DNA of 64,000 nucleotides, taken from assembly GCA_003024175.1 (NCBI GenBank), contig MDYQ01000102.1, positions 1 to 64,000 on the forward strand, in the 5' to 3' direction. Both the position numbers and the translations under genes were made by a program. This document shows positions 1-11,055 of the stretch, piece by piece (positions within the stretch are counted from its first letter, which is position 1; each line of letters opens with the position of its first letter). The notes beneath the pieces are model-generated. The model was not told the origin of the DNA. It saw only the letters and a program-made list of their open reading frames with translations, and searched no databases. Source of the DNA: Planoprotostelium fungivorum. Its lineage: Eukaryota; Evosea; Variosea; Cavosteliida; Cavosteliaceae.

Positions 1-1680
1 GATGAAAAGGAGGTGTGAAACAGATCGGATGAGTGGATCGTCTACACACCAAAGTCTGCTCTTGGATGGGATTGAAGGATAGATCTAAATGAATCATGCT
101 GTCGCTCAGAGGTGGCAGGTGCCCAATTTGATTGTTGGAAATGTTGAATTCCTTCAATTTAAGTTTGATGATGTCCTGAGGTATCTCTGGTATGTTATTC
201 CACGATAGATCGAGGACCTATGGATGTCATCCGATGCATGAGAGGGATTTTACCTTCAAGGCGTTCATCTTCAGGATGATCAAGGGGAACAACTGCATTC
301 AGTTATCATCGTGAATGGATGAGGTGATATAAGGTAGACGAATAGAATGTGATAGCATACCTGGATACGATTGTGGGATAGGTTCAGAGTGGTCAGTGAA
401 TCGAAGACAAAGTTTTCGGGTAGCTGATCGAGTTAGATACATCGATGAAACGGGCGCACCTGTGTGATGTCGTTGTATGATAAATCCAGAACTCTCAATT
501 TGGGGAAGATGTCCTTGAAATCGATCCCATTGCCCATCAGATGATTCCCCGACTGAATTCGGATCAGTCGTGGACATCATGTTGGCAGTTATCCTACCGC
601 TCTCAATTCCTCCAATGCGTTGCTTTTGAACTTTCCAAGGTTGAATAAATTAGGGTTATCGTTGTAGCTGATGTCCAACACCCTCAGGGACTCTAGATGA
701 CTGATTTGACTCCATACATCAGATGGCAGCTCGATCTTAATGCTCTCAGTTTTCTCCTTTTCATCTTTCGGTCACCTTCCCTTGGAGTACATATAAAGAG
801 TGAAGATGAGGGACTGCCGTGGACATCATGCTAATTGTCTTCGAAACATCTTTTTTTGTTATCTTCTCATCGTTGAGCACTATCAATCGAGGTGAGCGAT
901 ACGATTTCGTCTCTGATATCTGGTTGGAGAGATTTGCTATATAGGGTTAGAAATCAGCATCCGATACCGAGGTGCATTTACCTCCCATGACTCGTTTACT
1001 CTTTGTGCGTTATTGTCTGGGATGTTTTAATACAAAAGCAAAGGACATGACCAGCGTTTGGTTGAAATGAGTGAGTCAAACTCGCGGCAGGGACGGTTGG
1101 CGGTTGTAGATTTTCTCGTTTCTTTATAAGGCAAATTCCCGCTTCCTTTGTGCCGGTGGAAAGGCCGCCCTTTGGGGCAAACACTAGAGCCCGGGTGTAT
1201 TTAGGCCTCAATACGAATTGCCGGTATGATTGATCTGCAAGGGCGACATTATTAGTGAGAGATCGGATAAATACGTGACGGGCTTGAGATGCTGCATATC
1301 GATCAGATGAGAAAGATCCTGACTGAATGTGATCATGTTGGAGATTCCAGTCTGAATTTCCCTTCAATGCTCTTGGGCTAACCGAATCCACCAGGAACAC
1401 ATGGAGTGATGGGAGGATGGAGCTGGCGGAGGGGATGTAAGAGGTAGTTGTGGGGAGGAGCTGAAGTTGAAGTGATGTGCTTCGTGCTGGTAGGTACGGT
1501 GGGGCAGGAGAGGGGACGTACAAGTACAAGCGGCGCAGGTGACGCTGTCGATGTTGCTGGCGTTCAAATTGGAGCCACCGGTAGTAGATACTTTCGCCAT
1601 GTGCCATTTTGGAGAGCTCTTCGTGATAAAATCGACCGGATGACTGACATAACTAAGCCAGACAGCTACGATCATACCTG
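1..1680 (-). CDS. Leucine-rich-repeat protein, cut by the left edge, gene model uncertain
   Basis: Reading leftward on the minus strand, LRR units are plain: LESLRVLDISYNDNP near 690, KLRVLDLSYNDITQ near 505, VLDLSWNNIPEIP near 205 and MIHLDLSFNPIQEQ near 90. They are linked by short introns, for example one beginning GTAAATGC near 985. LRR proteins are binding scaffolds; the partner cannot be inferred. Further upstream (about 1130-1300) two reading frames each hold half of an LRR-like unit: LSDLSL in one frame, and NNVALADQSYRQFVLRPKY in the next. That suggests either a one-base frame break or an unrecognised splice. No signal peptide or membrane segment is seen in the visible part. The 3' end lies outside the window. 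The LRR identity is firm; the exon boundaries and the 5' end are not. Confidence 0.6.
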
Positions 1681-1689
1681 ATTGTCCAT

Positions 1690-2290
1690 CCCGAACTCGT
1701 AAGGTAAGCGATTATGGCGATGTCAATACTGTGATGCGAGACCGCATCATCGTGTCGTAGCTTTTCGTTCGCAAGACACATTGCCGCAACTTCACTGAAC
1801 AGCCTAAACGAACGATGCGCTGCGGTTCAGACTCCACGAGGTGGAGCGTGATCATCCGCACTTGATCAGGCTTGGGTTGAGAAGGATGATTAACCTTAGG
1901 GAAACTATAGTGCAGACATTGTGTGTTCAGTTAGCAGCTTGTCTGGGGGTTCCACTGGATGCGCAACTGTTGTTGCCATCTGATATGCCCAAGCCGTCAT
2001 GAATTATCGTTGAAGAAGTACCCACTTCTTCGTCCTCGCACTAGCCGTTCTTGACGCAGCGAAGGGCCGCACAATATGCAGCTGCTGTCGTATATGTGCG
2101 AGATTTCCACCTGCATAAAGCGTGTACTGAGCGCTCGAACGCTTACAAATGTTTTGCAGAGGGTCTCCAAACAGAACACGAGAGGGAAGCAGGTGTGTGG
2201 TGAGTTGTAGAGAAATCCGCTATTATAGGGAATATAATACGATGACATCCCATGATTTCGAAAAGATCTCACATCGCAACCGTGATTAAC
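1690..2290. other. Intergenic region with no recognisable gene
   Basis: Neither strand carries a frame with convincing protein character. The distal part contains a copy of a dispersed sequence (2101-2221) that recurs upstream of the F-box/SPRY gene; otherwise nothing is seen. Confidence 0.6.
2101..2221 (+). repeat. Dispersed upstream repeat, copy A
   Basis: About 120 bp resembling 38889-38993. Shared blocks include AGATTTCCACC, CATAAAGCG, TGTTTTGCAGAGG, CCAAACAGAACAC and GTGAGTTGTAGAGAAATCC. Each copy ends about 60-70 bp before the start codon of a plus-strand gene (TFIIB here). It may be a duplicated promoter or 5' UTR segment; the GTGAGT could be a 5' UTR splice donor. Confidence 0.55.
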
Positions 2291-2291
2291 A

Positions 2292-3594
2292 ATGCAAGAC
2301 GAGGTTGGAGAGCGGGAAAGGTTTTGTGAACGCTGTGAGGTGGAGTATGTATTGACTAAAGAGGAAACATACGTTTGCCCGGTCTGTGCAACCTGTCGCG
2401 ATAATGCGCAAGTAAGAAAACTTCGTGTTGTTGCTATGATGACTTACCAAAAGTGCAGAGCATCGATTGTGGCAAAGATTGGAGGGATTTTGATGTTGAT
2501 GAGCATAACACAGAAGGAAATTCACGTCAACATGTGGAGATTAACGATGAATTCAACTCATTGAACACTAATATATCCTCTCATTCATTTGGTACAAAGA
2601 GTAAATCTAATCTGAGCACAACAGCAATGAGGTATTAGTCTGAGACGAACGTAGATTCCCTGACTATTTCAGACATCTGAAAGAGGCCAACGGACCACAA
2701 GGAAGAAGACAGATGAAGTTGTTGGCAGCATTTAAACGACTTCGCTTTCTGGGAGATCTAAATAACATGACTATGCCAGTCATCAATGCTGGAAAAGAAA
2801 TTCTTGAGGTGAAGACCTGACTACACCATCTTCATGACGATGAGACAGAGATTTGAAGAGCTGTCTACGGGGAACTATACGTTCAGAGGATATAAGTCTG
2901 ATGCTTTCTCCTTGGCTGTAATTCTTCTTGCATGCAAGAACATGCAGACAGGTCATACGCTGAAAGAGTTGGCTAGGACTTCTGCGGTCGATATCAAGGA
3001 GATCAAAGTAAAGAGGCAGTTGTACTCCGTTTATACTGACATCACACAGAAATTTTACAAGGTCCTAGTCAAGAATCCTCGACTCACTGAAGTGTGTGTT
3101 CCTACTGGCGACCCCTCTACCTTTCCGCAAAGCACTCGAGTATGCATCCCATCCAAACATTCATACAGGATATCTATCTACGTTCACGAGCATAATGTCT
3201 CAAAGGCGTTCTTATAAGAGAGACTAGATATCCACACAAGCGTCTGATCTAGTGGAGTCGATCATCAATCGAATGACCTTGGTACCTCGTCCTCCGTACC
3301 GAACCATTAGTCGCGCCAGAGAGGTGAGATCATATATCGAATGAAGAATGACATGATGTATAGGTGGCACAAGAAGCAGTGGAATTGTTAGTCGGAAAGC
3401 AACCACCCACCGTGGCAGCCGCAGCGGTGCAGTTTGTTCTGCAAGTAGAGAATAGAGCATTTCAAGTGAACGATCTGTGTAAGGTGGCAGAGATATCAAC
3501 CAACACACTGAGAGCAGCGTGGAAAGTGATCATAGAAAATGTGGACTCTATGAATCTCCCCCAACTCTTCTCGCCAGGGAATGAGATTTTCTAG
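2292..3594 (+). CDS. GTF2B: Divergent transcription initiation factor TFIIB
   Basis: TFIIB bridges TBP-bound promoter DNA and RNA polymerase II in the nucleus. The N-terminus carries a zinc ribbon, CERC then CPVC spaced as in TFIIB, followed after a 42-nt intron by a reader-like stretch (DCGKDWRDFDVDEHN). Two cyclin-fold repeats follow. The first contains FRGYKSDAFSLAVILLACKN and LKELARTSAVDIKEIK, matching the usual 'DAI..ACLYIACR..KEI...S..SKKEI' pattern. The second contains AQEAVELLVGKQPPTVAAAA and NDLCKVAEISTNTLRAAWK, matching 'PxSIAAAAIY...AGVADVTIR'. At least four introns are visible. The second exon begins in frame after CCAAAAG. Similarity to animal or fungal TFIIB is low for such a conserved factor. 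A Brf paralogue is less likely because no C-terminal extension is present. The family is well supported; the middle exon boundaries are approximate. Confidence 0.8.
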
Positions 3595-3689
3595 TAGTGG
3601 AGTACGAAGATGAGATAGACCCAATGAACGACGGCGCAAGAGTTACTATCCTTCCAGCGGACGAAAATAGATAACAGAAAAGGATGTAT

Positions 3690-6600
3690 TTATTCTGCTG
3701 CCAGCAGAAGGCTGTGCCTGGTTGGTTCCCTCCACTCCACTGATTCAGAGAAATAAGAATACTTCCTCTTAGTTATCCAGTAGTAGATGATGAACCCCAA
3801 AATCAAGATGAGTCCAACGCCCCCTGGAGATCTCAGTACACACAGAAAGAAAATCTCCTCATTCTCACCAGAAGCACCACAGATGATGGGCCAGAGATAA
3901 ACGATGTAGGTGGGTGAGGTGTCTACAGGATCGCTCCACATCGACCAATCCGATGTTGTGTTGACTCTTTCCCACATGCACACGTACCGACTTCGTGCAA
4001 TGTACCTCATTCCCTCTCCCTCTCTCTCGAGTTCCATCTGCTCTCTTCAGTTCTCACAGGTCTAAATCACTCACCACTGGGTTGCTCGATTCTTGTGATG
4101 TGTTCCATTGATCACCCGATATCTCAAACTGATAGATGGTCCTCACTCCATTGCCACAGGGACATGTGAAGCTTTTCGCTTCGATCTAATCAAGTCAGAT
4201 AAGGTTCACGATGAAAGAAGACAAGCATAGATAGATGACGAACAAGGACCTTGAGAGCTGAACGGGATGATGAATGTACAATGGAAGAGAAAGCGGGGAC
4301 GGGAGTGTCTGAGGAAATGGAACCAAGAGTGGTGATGTTGGAGGAACCTCCATATTCAGAAAAAAAGGAGCCATTGGTGTGATCACCCTCCATCTGAAAT
4401 CTCATGTCCAGCTGGTATTGTTCGCAAGACCTTCAGGGCTCAGTCGTGTGGTTCACAAATCTCACTTACTCCAATGAATCAATGAAGATCTGTGTGGACT
4501 GAGAGGAGACCAAGATGCTCTTCTGTGCCTTCTTAGAGGTCAATCTGAGTTCGATGGCATTGACGCTCCAGTTGCAGGGTGTGTAGAGGGATTTGCTCTT
4601 TCCTTCCACTGTGGGTGCCTTCAGTGTCTGCTGTCGAACGTTTCATACCCAAAGATACCAGAACGGATGAATTCTTGACCGAGAGAACAGAGGGAGGCTT
4701 TGGCCCAAATCCAATGGGGTTTACAGAGATTGGATGCCACACAGACGGTGAAGATACGGCCGTCACGCTTGAGTTTCCCGCCCACTCGGCTACGGATGAC
4801 ACTCTCACCCTGCTCAACGTCATCCACCACTACTCTCCCAATGATTCATTCCACTGCATCCATCTCACCGGAAGAAGCTGCACACCGGGACATCGGAGGG
4901 AACATTCCACTGTCCCTCCTTCAATGCCACACTCTTGTAATCCTCTAGTGTCGTCTGCACTACGAACGACTGAATCGTTGCATTGCAAGGTGCTTGAGCT
5001 GTAGGTGTCAATCTTGACCAATCAAACTGTTCTACCTCTCCATCTCAGCGTGATCTTGGGTACATGTTCGTAATCCATCTGCTCTTGTTCATCTCCATTG
5101 AAATCACCCTTTCGTCTCACCTTGGAGGTATCGTTCACAACTTCAAGATGATCCGGTGGAGTAGGATTGGGAATACCATAGAAGGTGACAGACCACGAAG
5201 GATAAGTATAGTTCTGTCGACTCAGCAGACATTCTCCAGGCCACGCTCCTTCCACACGATAAGGTAGATCAATTTCCTATGAGACTGAGTTTGATCCTCC
5301 TCTGCATAGGAACTCACGCGGTCTGAGCCTGCCAGATGTCCCTCTAAAATAGAGTAGGGATAGTTGATGAGGGGAGGGGATCTTCTGTTGGTCGTCAACG
5401 TCATCTGCCCATCGAATCGCCACACGGTGCTCTTCACTGCTCCGTATCTGTCCCCCGATATAGAACTCATCAGTTTACTCCCTGGTGCAAAGTACAATTT
5501 CATCGATCCAAAGTCGTCCGTCTCTTCACTCAGTGACATCTCACTGTGTTCTCCTATTTGGATCTGTCATGGTTCAGTCCCTGTACACGCAATTCATGCA
5601 CCTGTCCCGTGCTATTGTTGGGAGGATTGTTAGGATCAATGTCGATGGTTGTGTTCTTGGAGATCAATTCCACGGTGTCTTCGATGCGAAGACCCTCTGA
5701 GATCTTCAGTACAGCCGGTTGTACCTCCATCCGCAGTGAACCTGTTTGTGTCATTCTCTCGTAGAGAAAGAGGAGTACCTGATATGGAACCGGACAGGAT
5801 CATGCTCTGTGATGAGATGAATGTCACATTGTTCATCGTCGATGCGAAGATGTATGCAGACCCTCTCGCGTTGGAGGGTGTGGTGTATCCAGATATTTTA
5901 CCCTCGATGTGGATGGAAGGATAATCCCTTCCCCTGTGATTCCCCAAGATGTCCACCCTCCTCGTCTCAATCTCGATGCATGACGAACAATGGTTTCACC
6001 TCAGGGACACAGATCCATTCAGATCGATGCGGGAGGTGGGGTCGAGGGAGAAAGAGTTGAGTCTCCACAAGCTGACAATGTGTGAGGGAGAGACGGGAGA
6101 TCACACTCACTGAGAACCAGAGTCGAAGAGGAGGTGAGCACTACTGCTGGTCTCAAGCATGATGTATGTGTTGTTCCCCTTGGAGCAGAAGAAGGACTGA
6201 CGTTGGAAGCGATGCTTCGGCTTCAAATGCCCGCTTCCCTCCGAGGAGGCGAGTATGATGTGGCACAGTTCCTACCTCGATTCAATTCACATCTACACAA
6301 ATCATGCGAACGACGGATATCGATAGTGGTGATTCATGATGACGACGGTTGTTCGAGAGAGGCGATGAAGAAGGGACGTAGATGTGGAACATACCTCCTG
6401 GCGATCACACAGGACATAGCTGCCCGTGTAGTGTGTAGTGGATTGTACCCAGATCAAAGTGGTGTTGGAGAGGATGTATAACTTGGCATCGTCCCTTCCC
6501 TCGTATGTACTCTGTATCTTCCATTCTTCTTCTTTCATCTGTACATTGATCGTCTTTCCATTGATGATCTGACATCCTCTCGCTGTTTCGAATGTGGTCT

Positions 6601-7599
6601 GTACATTCGTCACCTGTCATCACTCTGTCCACACTCACACTGATATTCCATACTCCTTCGTTATGAACCACTCCGTTTATCTGCACCTGTCAGTGGGACT
6701 GAAGATCCGTACGCACCTCAGCCGGTTGGCTCGTGTGAAGGGGCATCCAGTCCATGGTTCCATTGTTATGGATCTCTACCTGGTCGGTCGTCCATCTCCC
6801 AGTCCAGGTGGTGACTGTCAGGTTTGACAGATATATCTTCACCTTCTCTAATCTTCCCCCTTCGTTCACTTCCACCCGACTCTTCGCTTCCAAGTTCATC
6901 TGTTGAAATGAGTCACCTGCCTTCACTCCATCTGTGAATCCCTGTGCTGTGATATCGATTCGATTGCACTCGTGATGTAGATATCAATTCGATTGTAGTC
7001 GAGAATTATCAGTGCAGACTCAATGATAGACTGACCTGAAATTCTGGGTTTACTCCGGCAAGAGTGCCAGAGATTTTCATGATTGAGCTATTGGCCTTGA
7101 GCGATTTGCGAACCTGAAAGAGAACGTTCGGCCCAGTGATGGCCAATATTGCTCCTCTCCTAACTACGTCACAATCGAACTGACCTTCTACTGACCTCAT
7201 CTCTACAGCTTCGACGGTTTGATTTGTGCTGACTACGAGCAGTTTCTTCGGTGGGATGAAGATGGTATCATTTGCGGTAGGCACTCGATTACAATCCCAG
7301 CAAGTAGATTCATTGAAAAAATGGTTGTCACAGATCCATCTGCAATTCTGGAAACATAAGAAGGGGAAGAAAGAAGGAATGAAAACCTGTATGTATGGCC
7401 CTTTAGTGATCGTTGGTGAAACTGAATGAGTTGTGTTCGCCACAATTGTTTGACTTGACGTCGTCTTCGTATCTTGAAAATGAGTGGACGTGGTTTCAGT
7501 TTCTGTAGGAAGGGCAACACAGACAAAGTGACACAGCAGGAAGAGTAGCACCAGTATCACCTGTCTCTGTAACAAAGGGGTCCCCCTCTCTCCGTTCAT
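3690..7599 (-). CDS. Large single-pass type I membrane protein, unrecognised family
   Basis: The ATG at 7599 starts a signal peptide (hydrophobic core ILVLLFLLCHFVCVAL, residues about 15-30), followed by a Thr/Ser-rich, N-glycosylation-prone stretch and a Cys-rich segment (CRWICDNHFFNESTCWDC). The rest, spread over many exons, shows repeated short beta-rich motifs such as LAITGPNVLFQV, SSIMKISGTLAG and VKIYLSNLTVTTW, with many Asn-glycosylation sequons. The last exon holds a transmembrane helix (GVGLILILGFIIYYW), a basic stop-transfer TKRK and a short cytoplasmic tail ending at 3690. It is therefore probably a large glycosylated cell-surface or wall-associated protein. It diverges from casein kinase 2 alpha with 229 bp between starts. 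The beta-rich repeats could be a beta-helix or stacked beta-sandwiches; I do not recognise a family. The exon map is incomplete. Confidence 0.65.
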
Positions 7600-7828
7600 G
7601 ATGCCGTCTGCCCTATGGCAAATCTTCTCGGAGTTTTGCGAATAATAGAACTTTTATTCTTTTATCACACCACGCCCAACGTGAGCTCGAACTCCTATAT
7701 TACAAGAAGGCTTTGCTTCCTTCCTTGACGAGAGCTGATATTCGAAGCAAACGGACAATCACAAAACAAAGACAGAAGGCACCACTTCTTTTCTGAACTA
7801 GTTTACCGACGAGATCACATCATCCAAG

Positions 7829-9053
7829 ATGAACTCGGGGCCAGGAGGGAAGGTACCCGTAGTGAAGAATATATCTCGATGCCATGCAAACGTGAATACC
7901 TTACGGCCGTCAGAATATTGGAACTATGAGGAATTGGCCATTGCTTGGGGGTGATGATCGAAGAATGGCTGCAAGACAATCAATAACGCTTAATGACAGA
8001 AACCAAGAAGAGTATGAAGTAACAAAAAAGGTTGGAAGAGGAAAATACAGCGAGGTGTTCGAGGCATTCCAAAACAACACTGGGGAGAAGTGCATCGTCA
8101 AAGTTTTGAAACCAGTGAAGAAGAAGAAGATCAGAAGAGAGATATCCATCTTACAAAATCTGTGTGGCGGCATCAACATAATCAAGCTTTACGATATAGT
8201 AAGAGACCCAGCCACCAAAATCCACAGCCTAGTCTTCGAGCATGTCAATTCACAAGATTTCAAAACACTGTACCCTACACTCACCGACTTCGATGTACGC
8301 TTTTACATCTTCGAGCTTTTGAAGGTAAATCTCTCACATCATCGGGTCATCTGATCCATCCTTAGGCATTAGATTTCGCGCATGCTAACGGTGAATACCA
8401 TCTGTGAACAAAGAAATGAAGGTCAACAGGGATCATGCACAGGGACGTCAAGCCACACAACGTCATGATCGACCCTGTGAAGAGACAGCTGAGACTCATC
8501 GACTGGGGACTGGCCGAGTACTATCATCCCGGCATGGAATACAACGTCAGGGTGGCCTCTCGGTACTTCAAGGGCCCCGAGCTGTTGGTCGATCTGAAGG
8601 ATTATGACTACTCCCTCGACATGTGGAGCCTCGGTTGTATGTTTGCGGGAATGGTGAGTGCCTTCTATTCTATCTAGTGTTGTGTTCCTCACCCTTGCAG
8701 ATCTTCCGAAAAGAGCCATTCTTCCACGGTCAAGACAACCAAGACCAACTGGTCAAGATTGCCAAGGTCCTGGGCACGGAAGAGCTGAACGCCTATCTGG
8801 ACAAGTACGCCATTGTGCTGGAGACATCATTTATGAACAGCATCGGAAAGTGAGTGGAACGGGAGAGACAAATTCTGAGGAACACAGACACCCACGGAAA
8901 GCTTGGGCGAAGTTCCTGAACAACGACAACCGACACCTGGCACTGCCGGACGCCATCGATTTTCTTGATCGACTGCTGCAGTATGATCAAGCGGCTAGAT
9001 TGACCACCACTGAAGCTATGGCCCACCCTTATTTCAGAGTACTACAGAAATAA
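7829..9053 (+). CDS. CSNK2A: Casein kinase 2 catalytic subunit alpha
   Basis: Constitutive Ser/Thr kinase acting on acidic sites in nucleus and cytosol, normally with a beta-subunit dimer. The first exon gives [14 protein letters not shown] then [15 protein letters not shown], the family N-terminal segment that packs on the activation loop. The rest follows in order: glycine loop [11 protein letters not shown], basic patch [15 protein letters not shown]-binding Lys in VKVLKP, catalytic [13 protein letters not shown] in place of DFG (typical of CK2), activation segment [15 protein letters not shown], and C-lobe [12 protein letters not shown] through [12 protein letters not shown]. Five short introns are visible, and a complete protein of roughly 335 residues results, the usual CK2 alpha length. 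All key residues are present. This is one of the most certain genes in the window. Confidence 0.95.
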
Positions 9054-10285
9054 ACCTGTCACAAGATTTGAATACCCTCACTCTAACAAATCGAATGGAA
9101 AGGAAATTGCCTCATTACAGCTCCATTAGAGATCTCAACCTCCTGTTTGACTTTTGATACAATCAATAATTGGTGTTCCAGTGACAGAGGTCCCGTACCC
9201 AATAGTGCCCTCTACCAGGTCACGTAACACTGCAAAATCGGCTTAAAACGAAAAACCGATTTGGCCTGCGAAACGTGTTTTCTTCCAATTCTATGACAGT
9301 TCGCCACAGTGTAACGCTGATGAGGAGAGAGGAGGAACCAACTAGAATGATAGAACACTGCCATCTGGGATGGTGATATGCTGTATAACGAGACAATAAA
9401 TAAAGAAGAGAGATGACAATAAATAGAAGACTGGACCGGAGCGGTCGCAAATTGTTGCACATTGTAGAAGGAATCATCTGTGCTATAACGCACTACAACC
9501 ATAAGACACAGATGATTCCCGACGGAATTCTTTGTGCCGACTCTGTGTATGTGGATATCATCCGCTTCTTCTGGTGTTTCGTCCATATCGTGCCTGTTAC
9601 AATCTTTTGCCACAGATCAGCGTACGGTATGTTGCGTTCAGGGTGAGATAAGGAATCCCTTCTCTGTGTAAGAAACTGGACCAATCTGTGTATAGACGCT
9701 CGTATAGCATCATTTCAATGCTCTTTCTCGTGTGGCCAATGATATCTTTGTAATCAGACGATCAAAGATAGTATTGTCCAACGATATGTTCGAGTTTTAT
9801 TTTGGTCCATCTCACTGTGCCTGCTTCTTAGTCTGCTCGATTGTCAAGTTGCTCCATCAATGTCGTTTGACCGCCAAAATTTGCGGTGTTTTCTTCTCCT
9901 ACGCAAAGAGATTGACCGAATTACCACGGCAGGAGGCACAATTACAGTACAAGACGTGCCTCTTTGTTTGGTGATGAAGAGTTGTTGAACGCCATCAGGA
10001 GGAAATCAGTCAACTCTGTTCGTTTCATTGTCAGTCTGCCCGTGGAATTGACGATTCCCTCTGTCACCTGCACAACGATACCAAGATCTCCACGTCTCAA
10101 CCAATCGTCGATCGCACGACGGGACCCCTTGGGGGATTCTTACTGACATATTCGTCGGGGAAACTCAAGCTCCCCAAGCAGGGAGTCTCGGTGGGGCCAG
10201 TACACGCGTGAGACCATCCGGTTGCGTTGTGCTCCTGAGCGTACCCACCTTTCATAGTTTGAATCCACGTAACGGGCCCGATCAG
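9054..10285. other. Long stretch without a supported gene
   Basis: Several frames of 60-130 codons exist on both strands, but most lack an ATG or show no family resemblance. One plus-strand stretch near 9850-9975 (reading KEIDRITTAGGTITVQDV) has protein-like character but no clear start, splice partners or family. I see no RNA gene here. Confidence 0.5.
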
Positions 10286-10523
10286 TCGGTCGAGTTCGCC
10301 AACGGGAACCTCGACCCCACGGCTGGATCATGGCGATACTCTCCCCAGCTGTTAGTCGATCCATCGGCGAGGAATAACGACTGGAAACAAGGAGGCCATT
10401 CAAATGGCATCACTCAACGGACACACTGCTGTGGTACAATTGATATTGGGTGATCCCAGAGTCGATCCTTCAGTTTCGAACAATGGAGGCCTGATGCACA
10501 CAAGAATAAATAAAGATGAGTGA
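10286..10523 (+). pseudogene. Ankyrin-repeat relict
   Basis: A plus-strand stretch reads LLVDPSARNND in one frame and, one base over, AIQMASLNGHTAVVQLIL then GDPRVDPSVSNNGG before a TGA at 10521. This is the same repeat consensus (LLxHPxVDPSAxDNxAIxxA) as the ankyrin gene at 30.2-31.4 kb, so the two derive from one family. The single recognisable repeat, the frame change within it and the missing start indicate a degraded fragment rather than a working gene. A spliced 3' exon of an unseen gene is possible but less likely. Confidence 0.5.
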
Positions 10524-10617
10524 CCACCTAATAGCACAAAGATGAAGAAAATGAGGAGTGATATGAAATGTGAGACAGATCGACAAACGAGTGAATACTA
10601 TTACAGTGTATTACTTC

Positions 10618-10954
10618 TTAAGTGTGCATCATAGCACCTCCACCAGCGAAACCGAATCCCTTCGGTCCGAACTTCTTACCGTGACAGGACTTGCAATAGG
10701 CTTGTCCATCTAATAGTCCCATCATTACAAAATCTCAACGCATCTGAAACTTACCATGCTCAGCGAGGGTGGTACTGTCCAACATCTTCTTGCAATCGAT
10801 GCTGTGGATTTCTTTTAGTCAATAATCATTTAGACTTAACCCACCAGGAGAGGCATAGCTTGTGCCAATCTCCACCAGGTCCAGAAGCGCGTTCAGCGAA
10901 ATAGACAGACTTGCCACATCGTGGGCACTTGGGTGCCGCTGTTCCGAAAGGCAT
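10618..10954 (-). CDS. Small CRP/CRIP-type LIM-domain protein
   Basis: Three exons separated by two introns of about 43-50 nt splice to a complete protein of about 77 residues: [20 protein letters not shown], then a [13 protein letters not shown] core, [36 protein letters not shown], ending GGGAMMHT. All eight zinc ligands of one LIM domain are present (CPRC, H/C in WHKLC, CxxC, CKSC). The GPKGFGF segment just after the domain is the hallmark of cysteine-rich (CRP/CRIP) proteins, which act as actin-cytoskeletal or nuclear adaptors. The gene is easy to miss because each exon is under 110 nt. It lies about 100 bp upstream of the TGL4-like lipase stop in head-to-tail order on the same strand. 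Confidence 0.9.
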
Positions 10955-11055
10955 GTTGATATCTAACCGCGATGATGATGTAGTCGGGTGACTGGTATCC
11001 GCGAGCGCATTTTGTCATTCTACACTGAATCCACGACATAAAGCGAATGGTGAGG

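Noticed and set aside
9212-9613. 133-codon minus-strand frame
   Set aside because: It starts at GTG rather than ATG, resembles no family and has no splice partners.
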